Below, piece by piece: positions 9,521 to 18,869 of a stretch of 50,702 nucleotides of DNA. The position numbers and the translations under genes are program-made. The notes under the pieces are model-generated. The model had not been told where the DNA came from, did no database searches, and worked only from the letters and a program-made list of their open reading frames with translations. This DNA comes from Pseudomonas rubra (lineage in GTDB: Bacteria; Pseudomonadota; Gammaproteobacteria; Pseudomonadales; Pseudomonadaceae), in the NCBI RefSeq assembly GCF_028656935.1, contig NZ_JAMDGZ010000011.1, forward strand, positions 1 through 50,702. The letters run 5' to 3'. The stretch's first letter is position 1, and each line of letters starts with the position of its first letter.

Positions 9521-10858
9521 ATGCGCGCGTCACTGTTCACTGCTCTTCCTTTCGTCCTCGCCACCAGTTTCGTTCAAGCACAGACCCTGCCAGAGGCCAT
9601 GCAAAAGGCCCTTGAGGTGCACCCGGAAATCCAGGCCGGGGTTAACAGCCGAATCGCTGCCGATTACCAATTGCGTGCCGCCAAAGGCGGTTACCTGCCA
9701 CGCGTCGATGTCCTGGCCGGATATGGCCGTGAAGGCACTGACAGCCCGAGTACCGGCAACCGCTGGGAAACTCTCAACCGTGGTGAGTCGAGCGTGCGCC
9801 TGCGGCAGATGGTCTTCGACGGTTTTGCCACCTCGAGCGAAGTCGGTCGTCAGCAAGCCACCGTCAACTCCCGTGCCTACTCGTTGCTGGGTGCCTCCGA
9901 GCGCACCGCACTGACCGTTGCCCAGGTCTATCTGGATGTCCTGACCCGTCGCGAGATGGTTCGTCTGGCAGAAGACAACCTGCGCAGCCACGAACGCATT
10001 TACGACCAGATCAAGCTGCGAACTGCCCGTGGCGTTGGCCGCCTGGCTGACCTTGACCAGGCCGAAGCCCGCCTGGCCCAGGCCCGCAACAACCTGATCA
10101 CCGAGCAGACCAACCTGGCCGACGCCAAGACCAACTACCTGAGCGTGGTCGGTCAGATGCCGGACGAGTTGAGCAGCCCGGCGCCCTTTATCGACCTGTT
10201 GCCGGCCAACCTCGACGAGGCCCGTCAACAGTTGGTGGAGAGCAGCCCGATCCTGCGCTCGGCAGAGTCCGATATCGCTGCGGCGGAAAAGCAATACGCA
10301 GCAGCAAAGTCTACTTTCTATCCGCGTTTTGATGCAGAACTCGGACGGACGGCCGATAACGATCTTGATGGCATGAACGGCCACAACAACGAATGGCAGG
10401 CTATGCTGCGTATGAGTTTCAACTTGTATGCCGGTGGCAGCAACAAGGCCGACCTGGAATCCAAGTCGTACCTGACCAATCAGGCGCTGGACATTCGTAA
10501 CAATGCCTTGCGCCAGCTCAATGAGGAGTTGGGTCTGGCATGGAATGCTATGGACAACGCCAATGCGCAGTTGCCGATCGCCCAGCAATACGTCGATCAC
10601 AGCAACAGTGTGCGCTCCGCCTACCAGAAGCAGTTCAGCCTGGGCGAACGTACCTTGCTAGACTTGCTCGACAGCGAGAACGAACTCTTCACTGCCCAGC
10701 GCCGTCTCACCGAAGTGAAGAACAGCCAGGTGTTTACTCAGTACCGAATCAAAGCGACCATTGGTCAACTGCTCAAGAGCCAGGGTGTTGTCGCACCGAT
10801 GGCCTCGGTAGTGCAGAACGACCTTAAACCGAAAGTGAACCTGCCAGGCATGAACTGA
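9521..10858 (+). CDS. lapE: LapE-type TolC-family outer-membrane channel of the adhesin exporter
   Basis: This 445-residue TolC/OEP-family protein is the outer-membrane pore of a type I secretion system. Residues 1-20 look like a signal peptide ending at VQA-Q. The mature protein has the family's two similar halves, each with a long helical hairpin (about residues 130-200 and 330-400). Typical words are QMVFDGFATSSEVGRQ near residue 97 and a second-half LYAGGSNKADLESK near 300. The ATG at 9521 follows a GGGAAAAAAG stretch. It is the first gene of lapE-lapB-lapC and lies divergent to lapA, so it should pair with LapB and LapC to carry LapA and hold its plug after secretion. Assignment to LapE rather than another TolC homologue rests mainly on this context. 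Confidence 0.9.
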   Translation: MRASLFTALPFVLATSFVQAQTLPEAMQKALEVHPEIQAGVNSRIAADYQLRAAKGGYLPRVDVLAGYGREGTDSPSTGNRWETLNRGESSVRLRQMVFDGFATSSEVGRQQATVNSRAYSLLGASERTALTVAQVYLDVLTRREMVRLAEDNLRSHERIYDQIKLRTARGVGRLADLDQAEARLAQARNNLITEQTNLADAKTNYLSVVGQMPDELSSPAPFIDLLPANLDEARQQLVESSPILRSAESDIAAAEKQYAAAKSTFYPRFDAELGRTADNDLDGMNGHNNEWQAMLRMSFNLYAGGSNKADLESKSYLTNQALDIRNNALRQLNEELGLAWNAMDNANAQLPIAQQYVDHSNSVRSAYQKQFSLGERTLLDLLDSENELFTAQRRLTEVKNSQVFTQYRIKATIGQLLKSQGVVAPMASVVQNDLKPKVNLPGMN

Positions 10859-10900
10859 GGTTCACTGTTATAGCCCACCGCAACCGTCAAGAGAGCCCGC

Positions 10901-13057
10901 GTGGAATCAGAAGTCAGTCGAGTCCAGCTCAGCCATGATCCACGCAGTCAGCACGACGATCCGTTGCTGGACAGCCTGCTGTCTCTTTGCGTGTTGCACC
11001 AGAAGCCCGCCAGCCGGGCCATGCTGACCACCGGCCTGCCGCTCCCGGCCCAGCGCCTGAGCCCGGAGCTGCTGCCACGTGCGGCAGCCCGTGCCGGGTT
11101 GCAGGGCCGTTTGCTGCAACGCCAGCTTGAGCAGATCCCGAGCATCGCCATGCCGGCCATGCTCCTGCTCAAGGACGGTCGCAGTACGGTGTTGCTGGGT
11201 TGGGAGAGCGACGGCAGTGCGCGCCTGTTGCTCAGCGAGAGCGACGGCGGCGAGGTGCATGTCAGCCGCGAAGCCCTGCAAAGCGACTACAGTGGCCGGG
11301 TGTTCTTTGCCCAGCCGCAGCACAAGTTCGACGTCAACCACGGCAACCTGATCCCGCGGGCACGCTCCTGGTTCCGTGACACTCTCAAGCGCAGCCGCTG
11401 GCTGTACATCGACGCCATCGCCGCAAGCCTGGTGATCAACCTGATCGCCCTGGCCGCGCCGCTGTTCGTGATGAACGTCTACGACCGTGTGGTGCCCAAC
11501 CAGGCCACGTCAACCCTCTGGGTCCTGGCCCTGGGTATCTCCGGCGCCTATATCTTCGACCTGATCCTCAAAGGCCTGCGCAGCTTGTGCCTGGACCTGG
11601 CCGGGAAGAAGACCGACCTGATCATCTCTGCCACGCTGTTCGAGCGCATCGTTGGCATGGCCATGAAGTACCGGCCGGCCAGGGTCGGCAGCTTTGCCCA
11701 GAACATCCATGAATTCCAGGGCCTGCGTGACTTCCTCGCCTCGCTGACCCTGACCAGCCTTATCGACCTGCCGTTCACCCTGTTGATCCTGCTGGTGATC
11801 GCCATCATCGGCGGCCACCTGGTGTGGATTCCGATCATCGCCTTCCCGCTGGCCCTGGGCATCGGCTATGCCCTGCAAAAGCCGCTGGTGGCGACCCTGG
11901 AGCGGACCATGGCGCTGGCCTCCGAGCGCCAGTCGAGCCTGATCGAAACCCTCGCCGGGCTCGATGCAGTCAAGGTCAACAACGCCGAAAGCGAACGCCA
12001 GTACATGTGGGAGCAGACCATCGGTACCCTCAGCCGCCTTGAGCTGCGGGTCAAGGTGCTGTCGGGCCTGGCGATGAACATCACCCTGCTGATCCAGCAA
12101 CTGGCGGGCGTGGCGTTGATCTGCGCCGGTGTCTACCAGATCATGGCCGGCAACCTGAGCATGGGTGGCCTGATCGCCTGCTACATGCTCAGTGGCCGTG
12201 CCCTTGGCCCGCTGGGCCAGCTTTCCGGTCTGTTGACCCGTTACCAGCAAGCCAAGGTCACCATGGTCTCCACCGACCAGATGATGGAACTGCCGCAAGA
12301 GCGCAACTTCGAAGAGCGGCCGTTGAGCCGCCAGGTGCTGCAGGGTGCCATCGAGTTTCGTGGTGTTGACTTCACCTACCCCAACCAGCAGAACCTGGCG
12401 CTCAAGGGCGTCAATGTGTCGATCCGCCCCGGCGAGAAAATCGGCATCATTGGCCGTAGCGGCTCGGGCAAAAGCTCACTGGCCAAACTGATCGTCGGCC
12501 TCTATGAAGCCGATGCCGGCTCGTTGCTGGTCGATGGCGTGGACATTCGCCAGATTGACGTCAGCGAGCTGCGTCACAACATCGGCTACGTGCCCCAGGA
12601 CATCCAGTTGTTGGCCGGTACCCTGCGCGACAACCTGGTCAGCGGTGCTCGCTATGTCGAGGACGAAATGGTCCTGCAGGCCGCCGAGTTGTCCGGGGTG
12701 CACGAGTTCGCCCGGCTGCATCCGCAAGGCTACGAGCTGCAGGTCGGCGAGCGCGGCCAGAACCTCTCCGGCGGGCAGCGGCAGAACGTCGCCCTCGGCC
12801 GTGCGCTGCTGCTCAACCCGCAAATCCTGCTGCTCGACGAACCGACCAGCGCCATGGACAACACCGGTGAAGAACGCCTCAAGCAACGCCTGCAAGCGGT
12901 CATCGAGAACAAGACCGTGGTCCTGGTGACTCATCGGGCCTCGCTGTTGTCACTGGTCGACCGCCTGATCGTTGTCGATCGCGGACAGATAGTCGCGGAT
13001 GGCCCGAAAGCCGCCGTCATGGATGCGCTGAAGAAGGGGCAGATCAGTGTTGCTTAA
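10901..13057 (+). CDS. lapB: LapB type I secretion ABC transporter
   Basis: This 718-residue protein has the layout of an RTX-type exporter ATPase. Residues 1-140 form a C39-like domain that lacks a recognisable catalytic Cys/His arrangement and so is probably a substrate-docking domain. Residues about 155-430 are the membrane domain, and about 475-700 the nucleotide-binding domain. Walker A is GRSGSGKSS near 520, the signature is LSGGQRQ near 622, Walker B is ILLLDEPTS near 643, and a switch His sits in LVTHRASL. It should power LapA export with LapC and LapE. The start is GTG at 10901 with AAGAGAG upstream. It lies 42 bp after lapE and overlaps lapC by 11 bp, which points to one transcript and coupled translation. 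Confidence 0.93.
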   Translation: MESEVSRVQLSHDPRSQHDDPLLDSLLSLCVLHQKPASRAMLTTGLPLPAQRLSPELLPRAAARAGLQGRLLQRQLEQIPSIAMPAMLLLKDGRSTVLLGWESDGSARLLLSESDGGEVHVSREALQSDYSGRVFFAQPQHKFDVNHGNLIPRARSWFRDTLKRSRWLYIDAIAASLVINLIALAAPLFVMNVYDRVVPNQATSTLWVLALGISGAYIFDLILKGLRSLCLDLAGKKTDLIISATLFERIVGMAMKYRPARVGSFAQNIHEFQGLRDFLASLTLTSLIDLPFTLLILLVIAIIGGHLVWIPIIAFPLALGIGYALQKPLVATLERTMALASERQSSLIETLAGLDAVKVNNAESERQYMWEQTIGTLSRLELRVKVLSGLAMNITLLIQQLAGVALICAGVYQIMAGNLSMGGLIACYMLSGRALGPLGQLSGLLTRYQQAKVTMVSTDQMMELPQERNFEERPLSRQVLQGAIEFRGVDFTYPNQQNLALKGVNVSIRPGEKIGIIGRSGSGKSSLAKLIVGLYEADAGSLLVDGVDIRQIDVSELRHNIGYVPQDIQLLAGTLRDNLVSGARYVEDEMVLQAAELSGVHEFARLHPQGYELQVGERGQNLSGGQRQNVALGRALLLNPQILLLDEPTSAMDNTGEERLKQRLQAVIENKTVVLVTHRASLLSLVDRLIVVDRGQIVADGPKAAVMDALKKGQISVA

Positions 13058-14420
13058 GATGGATATGGGCCAGATCAAGGACAGCCTGCGCAGGTACTTC
13101 AAAGGTTCCGAATCACTCAGCGGCCAGCCGCTACCCGAGGTCAACAAGGCGCTGATCGAGGATGCCCCGCGCATCGTGCGCCTGACCATCTGGGGGGTGA
13201 TCGGTTTCTTCCTGTTCTTGGGCTTGTGGGCCAACTTCGCCATTATCGATGAAGTCACCCGCGGCGAAGGCAAGGCGATCCCGTCGTCGAAACTGCAGAA
13301 AATCCAGAACCTCGAAGGCGGTATCGTTGCGCAGATCTACGCCAAAGAAGGCGAAATTGTAGAAATTGGCGACCCGTTGCTGCGCCTGGACGATACCCGC
13401 TTCGTCTCCAACGTCGGTGAGACCGAAGCGGATCGCCTGGCCATGGCCCTGCGTGTCGAGCGCCTGAGCGCCGAGGTTGAAGACCGGCCGCTGAAAATCG
13501 ACGAAGAGATCCGCAAGGCCGCACCGAGCCAGGCCGCCAACGAAGAGGCCCTGTACCAGAGCCGCCGCCAGCAGTTGCAGGACGAAATCGGCGGCTTGCA
13601 GGAGCAACTGGTGCAGCGCCAGCAGGAGCTGCGCGAGTTCAGCTCCAAGCAGGCTCAGTACCGCAATAGCTTGCAGCTGCTGCGTCAGGAAATCAGCATG
13701 TCCGAGCCATTGGTGGCCCAGGGCGCGATCTCTCAGGTGGAGGTGCTGCGCCTCAAGCGTGCCGAGGTAGAAAACCGCGGCCAGCTGGATGCGACCACGC
13801 TGGCGATTCCGCGCGCCGAATCGGCGGTCAAGGAAGTCGAGCGCAAAATCGACGAAACCCGTGGCAAGTTCCGCAGCGAAGCCCTGACCCAACTCAACGA
13901 GGCCCGCACCGACCTGAGCAAGGCCCAGGCCACCGGCAAGGCGCTGGACGACCGGGTCAACCGTACCCTGGTTACCTCACCGGTGCGCGGTATCGTCAAG
14001 CAACTGCTGGTCAACACCGTTGGCGGCGTGATCCAGCCGGGCAGTGACCTAGTTGAAATCGTGCCGCTGGACGACACCCTGCTGGTCGAAGCGCGCATCC
14101 GCCCGCAAGACATTGCCTTCTTGCACCCGGGGCAGGAGGCGATGGTCAAATTCACCGCCTATGACTTCACCATCTACGGCGGCCTCAAGGCCAAGCTCGA
14201 ACAGATCGGCGCCGACACCATCACCGACGAAGACAAGAACACCTTCTACGTGATCAAGCTGCGCACCGAGCGCAGCCATCTGGGCACCGACGAAAAACCA
14301 TTGCTGATCATCCCGGGGATGGTGGCTTCGGTGGACATCATCACCGGCAAGAAAAGCGTGTTGAGCTACCTGCTCAAGCCGATCATCCGGGCACGGGCCG
14401 AGGCGCTGCGCGAACGTTAG
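13047..14420 (+). CDS. lapC: LapC membrane-fusion (HlyD-family) protein
   Basis: This 457-residue periplasmic adaptor of the type I exporter links LapB to LapE. A single membrane segment lies near residues 47-67 (WGVIGFFLFLGLWANFAII). Then comes the first half of a lipoyl/barrel-sandwich domain (SSKLQKIQNLEGGIVAQIYA), a long coiled coil from about 120 to 300 rich in Gln, Glu and Arg, and the second half from about 305 (TLVTSPVRGIVKQL). The C-terminal beta domain follows to about 430. The GTG at 13047 overlaps lapB by 11 bp and has AAGGGG about 8 bp upstream; ATGs at 13059 and 13065 are alternatives. It is the last gene of the lapEBC unit. Confidence 0.92.
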   Translation: MLLKMDMGQIKDSLRRYFKGSESLSGQPLPEVNKALIEDAPRIVRLTIWGVIGFFLFLGLWANFAIIDEVTRGEGKAIPSSKLQKIQNLEGGIVAQIYAKEGEIVEIGDPLLRLDDTRFVSNVGETEADRLAMALRVERLSAEVEDRPLKIDEEIRKAAPSQAANEEALYQSRRQQLQDEIGGLQEQLVQRQQELREFSSKQAQYRNSLQLLRQEISMSEPLVAQGAISQVEVLRLKRAEVENRGQLDATTLAIPRAESAVKEVERKIDETRGKFRSEALTQLNEARTDLSKAQATGKALDDRVNRTLVTSPVRGIVKQLLVNTVGGVIQPGSDLVEIVPLDDTLLVEARIRPQDIAFLHPGQEAMVKFTAYDFTIYGGLKAKLEQIGADTITDEDKNTFYVIKLRTERSHLGTDEKPLLIIPGMVASVDIITGKKSVLSYLLKPIIRARAEALRER

Positions 14421-14468
14421 GTGGGAGCAACGGTCTTGCACAGCTTTTTAAAAGCTGGCGAGGCCCCT

Positions 14469-14538
14469 GTGGGAGCGGGCTTGCCCCGCGATGCGATGTG
14501 GCTGACAGGACGCTATCGCGGGGCAAGCCCGCTCCCAC
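14469..14538. repeat. Paired inverted REP elements (REPIN-like)
   Basis: Two 24-bp copies in opposite orientation (14469-14492 and 14515-14538) are exact reverse complements, each built around GAGCGGGCTTGCCCCGCG. A 22-bp spacer separates them. They lie between the converging ends of lapC and the WYL regulator, a usual REP position. The transcript could fold into a long hairpin and may act as terminator for both genes. A separate 17-bp palindrome (CAGCTTTT-T-AAAAGCTG) lies just before, at 14441-14457. Confidence 0.9.
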
Positions 14539-14562
14539 AGTATGTCTCAGAGTAAGCCCCGC

Positions 14563-15573
14563 TCAGGCTGACTGGTACTGCGCTGCGGCATTGCTGAGGG
14601 TTTCGGCAATCTGCTGGCGCAAGCTCAGCGGTTGCTCGACGATCAACCCATCGCCCTGGCTTAGCAGCCACCAGCGCAACTGCCAGCTGTTGCTGACGGT
14701 GGCCCGCAGGCGATGGCCAGCGTCCAGCGGGGTCAGGTGCATGTCTGCAGACAATGGTGTCTCGCGCACCAGGCGGGCGAGGTTGTCGCTGATCCAGGCC
14801 TGAAGTTCGATCTTGTCGCTATCGCCGAACTGCAGGGCATCGCTGCGCAGGTAAGCCTGCAGGTCGAAGGCGTGCAGGCCTTCGGTGGGGCTGTCGAGGA
14901 TGCGCAGCTTGCGAAAGCGGTGCACGGCAAACTGGCGAATGTCGGTACAGGGCGCGGCGGTGGCAATCAGGTAACTGACCTGGCCGCGCTGAATCAACGC
15001 CAGGGGGTTGAGGGTCAGCTCGCTGAGCTTGTCGTTGTGCGCCGAATAGTAGTGGCAGTGCAACTGGTACTCTTCAAGCAGTGCGTGCTGCACGGTCTCA
15101 AGGATGCTGTCGGGCACTTCGGGCGCCTGCATGTTCATGTCCGGTCGCACGCTGGCGACCTTGTCCAGCCAGCGTGCGACCTTGTTCGCCCCCGACAGGT
15201 GTTCGAGTTTCTGCCGGGCGTGACTGAAGCGCGGGTCGAGCACCTTGAGCATGCTCCCCGGCAAAAGCGGCCGTACCGCTTCTTCCACCAGCGCCAGGCT
15301 TAGCGCCTCGCTGACACTGATACCGCGCAATTCGATGCAGGCGTTGGCCGCCCAGTGCCAGCCGTACGGGATGCTCTTGTCGTTGCGCTCCAGTGGGAAG
15401 ATCAGCGACAGTTCATTGAGGTCGCGCTCGATGCTGCGCTTGCTGATGGTAAAGCCTGCGTCCTGCAGGCGACCCACCAACTCGGCACTGGTGACCCCCG
15501 GTGAGCGGCTGGGCAACTGGCGCAGCAACTCCCATTGGCGGCTGAGGGTGGCGCGGGTCGTGGCAGAGGGCAA
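14563..15573 (-). CDS. WYL-domain transcriptional regulator
   Basis: This 336-residue protein has an N-terminal winged helix (about residues 1-65, with SKRSIERDLNELSLIFPL as the recognition region) and a central WYL domain (about 130-215). A C-terminal WCX-like part follows. WYL domains usually sense nucleotide-like ligands or DNA ends. The chosen start is a TTG at 15573 because AAGGA lies 9 bp upstream and the following ATTRATLSRQW is where conserved sequence begins. An ATG at 15642 would add 23 less plausible residues and has no ribosome site. It stands alone, convergent with lapC, and its target is unknown. The Sel1-repeat gene diverges from it. Confidence 0.8.
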   Translation of the reverse strand: MPSATTRATLSRQWELLRQLPSRSPGVTSAELVGRLQDAGFTISKRSIERDLNELSLIFPLERNDKSIPYGWHWAANACIELRGISVSEALSLALVEEAVRPLLPGSMLKVLDPRFSHARQKLEHLSGANKVARWLDKVASVRPDMNMQAPEVPDSILETVQHALLEEYQLHCHYYSAHNDKLSELTLNPLALIQRGQVSYLIATAAPCTDIRQFAVHRFRKLRILDSPTEGLHAFDLQAYLRSDALQFGDSDKIELQAWISDNLARLVRETPLSADMHLTPLDAGHRLRATVSNSWQLRWWLLSQGDGLIVEQPLSLRQQIAETLSNAAAQYQSA

Positions 15574-15779
15574 AAGGTAGCGTCCTTGTCTAGGCTTGCG
15601 GTTGTAGCATGGCGCCAGCGCTGTGATATGGCAATTAGCCATTTATGTATCCAGATCAAGGATGAAGCAGTTGAGTGCCCTAACCGAATCGTTCGCGACA
15701 GGTTTTGTCGTGATCGTGCGCAGAATCACGCCTCATCACTCCCGCTGTTGGATCTGTGGGTAGTTCAATGAGGACGAAC

Positions 15780-16598
15780 ATGTCAGCTGCCAGCAACATT
15801 TACCCACTGCTTGAGCGCCTGTTGCCCGAGCGGATCATCCCTGCGCCCGGCCGGCCTGGCCGCATGCAGCGGTTGTACGCCGGGGTCGGCATGCCCAGCC
15901 AGCGGGCAGTGCTGGGCGAGAGTTTCAGCCTGATCAGCCGCCTGGATGAAGCCACCGACCTGCAAGCGGTGTACGACGACCTGCGCGCCCTGGCCCTGGA
16001 AGGCAATGTCGGCGCACTCAACGACCTGGGCTGGATCTGGCTCAACGGCAAATACTGGCGCGCCGACCCAACCCTGGCCGGGCACCTGCTGCGTATGGCG
16101 GCTTTGCAGGGCAGTGCGGCGGCCTGGTTCAACCTGGGCCAGCAGCATTACTTCGGCAAGGGTGTGGAGGTGGCCTATGCCAGCGCCGCCGAGTATTACC
16201 AGCAAGCGTTCGAGCGGGGCCTGGAGCATGCCGCTGCGGCGCTGGGTGATCTCTACGAAGAGGAAATCTGCGACAGCGATCCGCAGGCTTGGCAAATCGA
16301 CCTGCAGCAGGCCTATCGCTGGTTCCTGCGCGGCGCCCAGCGCGGCGACGCCCGTTGTCGCTTCGAGATTGGCCAGCGACTGCTGCATGGCCAGGCGGTC
16401 AACGCCGATACCAAGGCCGCTGTCTACTGGCTGGAGCTGGCCGCCGTAGCCGGAGTCATGCAGGCCGCCGAAGAGCTGGCAGTGCACTTCAGTGAGGCCA
16501 ATGATGCCCTGCGCTATCTGTTCTGGCGCGAGCAGGCAATCAGCCTGGGCAGCAAGCTGGCCCTGAACATGAAGCTGGACGACCAGTTGCAACCCTGA
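15780..16598 (+). CDS. Sel1-repeat (TPR-like) protein
   Basis: This 272-residue protein is built of Sel1-like helical repeats from about residue 75 to 245. Examples are GNVGALNDLGWIWLNGKYW, GSAAAWFNLGQQHYFGKGV and GDARCRFEIGQRLLHGQAV. Such solenoids bind other proteins; no catalytic motif is seen. No signal peptide or membrane segment is evident, so it is probably cytoplasmic. ATG at 15780 is preferred because GAGGA lies 5 bp upstream; an ATG at 15768 and a GTG at 15756 are in frame. It diverges from the WYL regulator gene. The partner and process are unknown. Confidence 0.75.
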   Translation: MSAASNIYPLLERLLPERIIPAPGRPGRMQRLYAGVGMPSQRAVLGESFSLISRLDEATDLQAVYDDLRALALEGNVGALNDLGWIWLNGKYWRADPTLAGHLLRMAALQGSAAAWFNLGQQHYFGKGVEVAYASAAEYYQQAFERGLEHAAAALGDLYEEEICDSDPQAWQIDLQQAYRWFLRGAQRGDARCRFEIGQRLLHGQAVNADTKAAVYWLELAAVAGVMQAAEELAVHFSEANDALRYLFWREQAISLGSKLALNMKLDDQLQP

Positions 16599-16652
16599 GC
16601 ATGACGCCTGTCAGCCATGCTTGACGGCAGGGGCGGTGATCGAAGAATATTG

Positions 16653-16668
16653 ATAGTTAGCAAACTAT
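16653..16668. promoter_or_regulatory. Palindrome, possible MarR-type operator upstream of efflux operon
   Basis: ATAGTT-AGCA-AACTAT is a dyad with perfect 6-bp arms, close to the TAGTTAGC-type operators of MarR regulators. It lies about 110 bp upstream of the FUSC gene, where such pumps are often repressed. No MarR gene is present in the window. Confidence 0.4.
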
Positions 16669-16692
16669 GAATATAGCCTCGAACCTCCCTTC

Positions 16693-16782
16693 ATGACCCT
16701 CGACACACTGCAACTCAACACCGGCAGCGGTATGCTGGTGGCCAACCTGCGCGTGCCGCGTGGCCCGGGCGTGGCAACGTGA
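16693..16782 (+). CDS. Short ORF overlapping the FUSC gene start (possible leader or gene remnant)
   Basis: This 29-codon frame starts at ATG 16693 (MTLDTLQLNTGSGM) and ends at a TGA that overlaps the GTG start of the FUSC gene as GTGA. The same 4-base overlap style joins the downstream genes, and the FUSC gene has no clear ribosome site of its own. Translational coupling is therefore possible. The short frame also lacks an obvious ribosome site and resembles no family I know. It may be a leader, a remnant or chance. Confidence 0.25.
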   Translation: MTLDTLQLNTGSGMLVANLRVPRGPGVAT

Positions 16783-18869
16783 AGGGTTTTTTCAGCTCGA
16801 TGCCGCCCGCGCGCGACTGGTTCTACGGCGTACGCACCTTCGCCGCCTCGATGATCGCCCTGTACATCGCCCTGCTGATGCAACTGCCACGGCCTTACTG
16901 GGCCATGGCCACGGTGTATATCGTCTCCAGTCCGTTTGTCGGCCCCACCAGCTCCAAGGCCCTGTACCGCGCCTTAGGCACCTTGCTCGGCGCTGCCGGG
17001 GCGGTGTTCCTGGTGCCGCTGCTGGTGCAGGCGCCGGTGCTGCTGACCGTTGCCGTGGCCTTGTGGACCGGCACCTTGCTGTTTCTCTCGTTGCACCTGC
17101 GCACCGCCAACAGCTATGCACTGATGCTCGCCGGGTACACCTTGCCAATGATTGCCTTGCCAGTGGTCGACAACCCGCTGGCAGTGTTCGACATTGCCTC
17201 GTCGCGGGCCCAGGAAATCTGCCTGGGGATTGTTTGCGCAGCGGTGGTCGGGGCGATCTTCTGGCCGCGGCGCCTGACCCCGGTGCTGGTGGGCGCCACC
17301 GGCAACTGGTTCAATGAGGCGATCCGCTACAGCGACACCTTTCTGGCCCGCGAAGCCAGCGCCGACAAGGTCGGTGGATTGCGCGCCTCGATGGTCGTCA
17401 CCTTCAACTCTCTGGAATTGATGATCGGCCAGCTGTCCCATGAAGGTGCACGCCCGCAAACGGTGAAGAACGCTCGCGAGCTGCGTGGGCGAATGATCCA
17501 TCTGCTACCGGTGATCGATGCCCTGGATGACGCCTTGCTCGCCCTCGAAGGCCGCGCCCCGGCCCAGACCGAGCTGTTGCAGCCGTTGCTGGCCGAGGCC
17601 CGGGCGTGGTTGCAAGGCACCGCGCAAGGCCCGGCCCCGGCGCGCTGGTCAGCGCTACGGGCGCGCATCGAGCACCTGCAACCGAGCGCCGCAGCCCTGG
17701 ACGAGCGAGCCTCGCTGTTGCTGTCCAATGCACTCTATCGCCTGGCTGAGTGGGTCGACCTGTGGCAGGACTGCTGCAGCCTGCAGCACGCGATTCGTAG
17801 TGAAGACCTGTCGCCCTGGCGCGCGGTCTACCGGCACTGGCGCCTGGGCCGGCTGACACCGTTTTTCGACCATGGGCTGATGCTCTATTCGGTGTTCTCC
17901 ACGGTCACGGCAATCATCGCTGCCACGGCATTGTGGATTCTGCTGGGTTGGGATGATGGCGGCAGTGCGGTGATCCTTGCCGCTGTGGCTTGCAGCTTCT
18001 TTGCCGCCATGGACGACCCGGCGCCGCAGATCTACCGCTTTTTCTTCTGGACTTCACTGTCGGTGCTGTTCGCCAGCCTCTACCTGTTCCTGGTGTTGCC
18101 CAACCTGCACGACTTCCCCATGCTGGTGCTGGCCTTTGCCGTGCCGTGCATCTGCGTCGGCACCCTGACCGTGCAGCCGCGCTTCTACCTGGGCACTTTG
18201 CTGACCATCGTCAACACCGCTTCCTTCATCAGTATCCAGGGCGCCTACGACGCCAACTTCCTGACCTTCATCAACGCCAACCTGGCCGGGCCGGTGGGCT
18301 TGTTGTTTGCCTTTATCTGGACCGTGGTGGTGCGCCCGTTCGGCGTGGAACTGGCGGCCAAACGCCTGACCCGTTTCAGCTGGCACGACATCGTTGGCAT
18401 GACCCAGCCAGCGACCCTGGCCGAACACCGCCACCTGGGCGTACAGATGCTCGACCGGCTGATGCAGCTACTGCCGCGCCTGACTCAGACCGGCCAGGAC
18501 ACCGGCACGGCCCTGCGCGACCTGCGCGTGGGCCTGAACCTGCTCGACCTGTTGGCCTACATGCCACGGGTTGGCGCACAGCCGCGCCAGTTGCTGGAAA
18601 GGGTGGTGCAAGAGGTCGGTGAGCACTTCCAGGCCTGCCTCGACGCGCGCCGTCGTCTGCACGCACCGCAAGCGCTGCTGCAAAGCATGGAGCGCGCCCG
18701 CCGCGCCCTTAACCTCACTGACCTGGCCGACAGCGGTGAAGCCCGCGTGCACCTGCTGCATGCCCTGAGCGGCCTGCGCCTGGCGTTGTTGCCGGGTGTC
18801 GAGGTGGTGCTGGAGCCATCCGACGATCAGCCACAACTGCCTTACGGCATCGATGGAGCGCCGCTGTGA
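16779..18869 (+). CDS. FUSC-family inner-membrane protein (AaeB-like efflux component)
   Basis: This 696-residue protein has the FUSC/AaeB design: an N-terminal membrane block (about residues 20-165), a soluble segment (about 165-360), a second membrane block (about 365-520) and a cytoplasmic tail. Words such as RTFAASMIALYIALLMQLPRP and PYWAMATVYIVSSPFVGPTS are typical of the family. AaeB with AaeA and AaeX exports aromatic carboxylic acids in E. coli; the substrate here is unknown. The start is GTG at 16779 without a clear ribosome site. Its stop overlaps the next gene (GTGA). The four genes 16779-21347 form one tightly packed operon. Confidence 0.88.
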   Translation: MKGFFSSMPPARDWFYGVRTFAASMIALYIALLMQLPRPYWAMATVYIVSSPFVGPTSSKALYRALGTLLGAAGAVFLVPLLVQAPVLLTVAVALWTGTLLFLSLHLRTANSYALMLAGYTLPMIALPVVDNPLAVFDIASSRAQEICLGIVCAAVVGAIFWPRRLTPVLVGATGNWFNEAIRYSDTFLAREASADKVGGLRASMVVTFNSLELMIGQLSHEGARPQTVKNARELRGRMIHLLPVIDALDDALLALEGRAPAQTELLQPLLAEARAWLQGTAQGPAPARWSALRARIEHLQPSAAALDERASLLLSNALYRLAEWVDLWQDCCSLQHAIRSEDLSPWRAVYRHWRLGRLTPFFDHGLMLYSVFSTVTAIIAATALWILLGWDDGGSAVILAAVACSFFAAMDDPAPQIYRFFFWTSLSVLFASLYLFLVLPNLHDFPMLVLAFAVPCICVGTLTVQPRFYLGTLLTIVNTASFISIQGAYDANFLTFINANLAGPVGLLFAFIWTVVVRPFGVELAAKRLTRFSWHDIVGMTQPATLAEHRHLGVQMLDRLMQLLPRLTQTGQDTGTALRDLRVGLNLLDLLAYMPRVGAQPRQLLERVVQEVGEHFQACLDARRRLHAPQALLQSMERARRALNLTDLADSGEARVHLLHALSGLRLALLPGVEVVLEPSDDQPQLPYGIDGAPL

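Noticed and set aside
9351..9533. 60-codon minus-strand frame (GTG start) in the lapA-lapE gap
   Set aside because: It overlaps the lapE start, uses GTG with a poorly spaced site, and matches nothing I know. It lies where promoters are expected.
14441..14457. CAGCTTTT-T-AAAAGCTG palindrome after lapC as a terminator
   Set aside because: The single-base loop is too small for a normal terminator hairpin and no T-run follows. The adjacent REP pair is a better candidate for 3' end formation.
15756..15779. Longer start for the Sel1-repeat gene
   Set aside because: The best ribosome site (GAGGA) lies inside this extension, 5 bp before the ATG at 15780.
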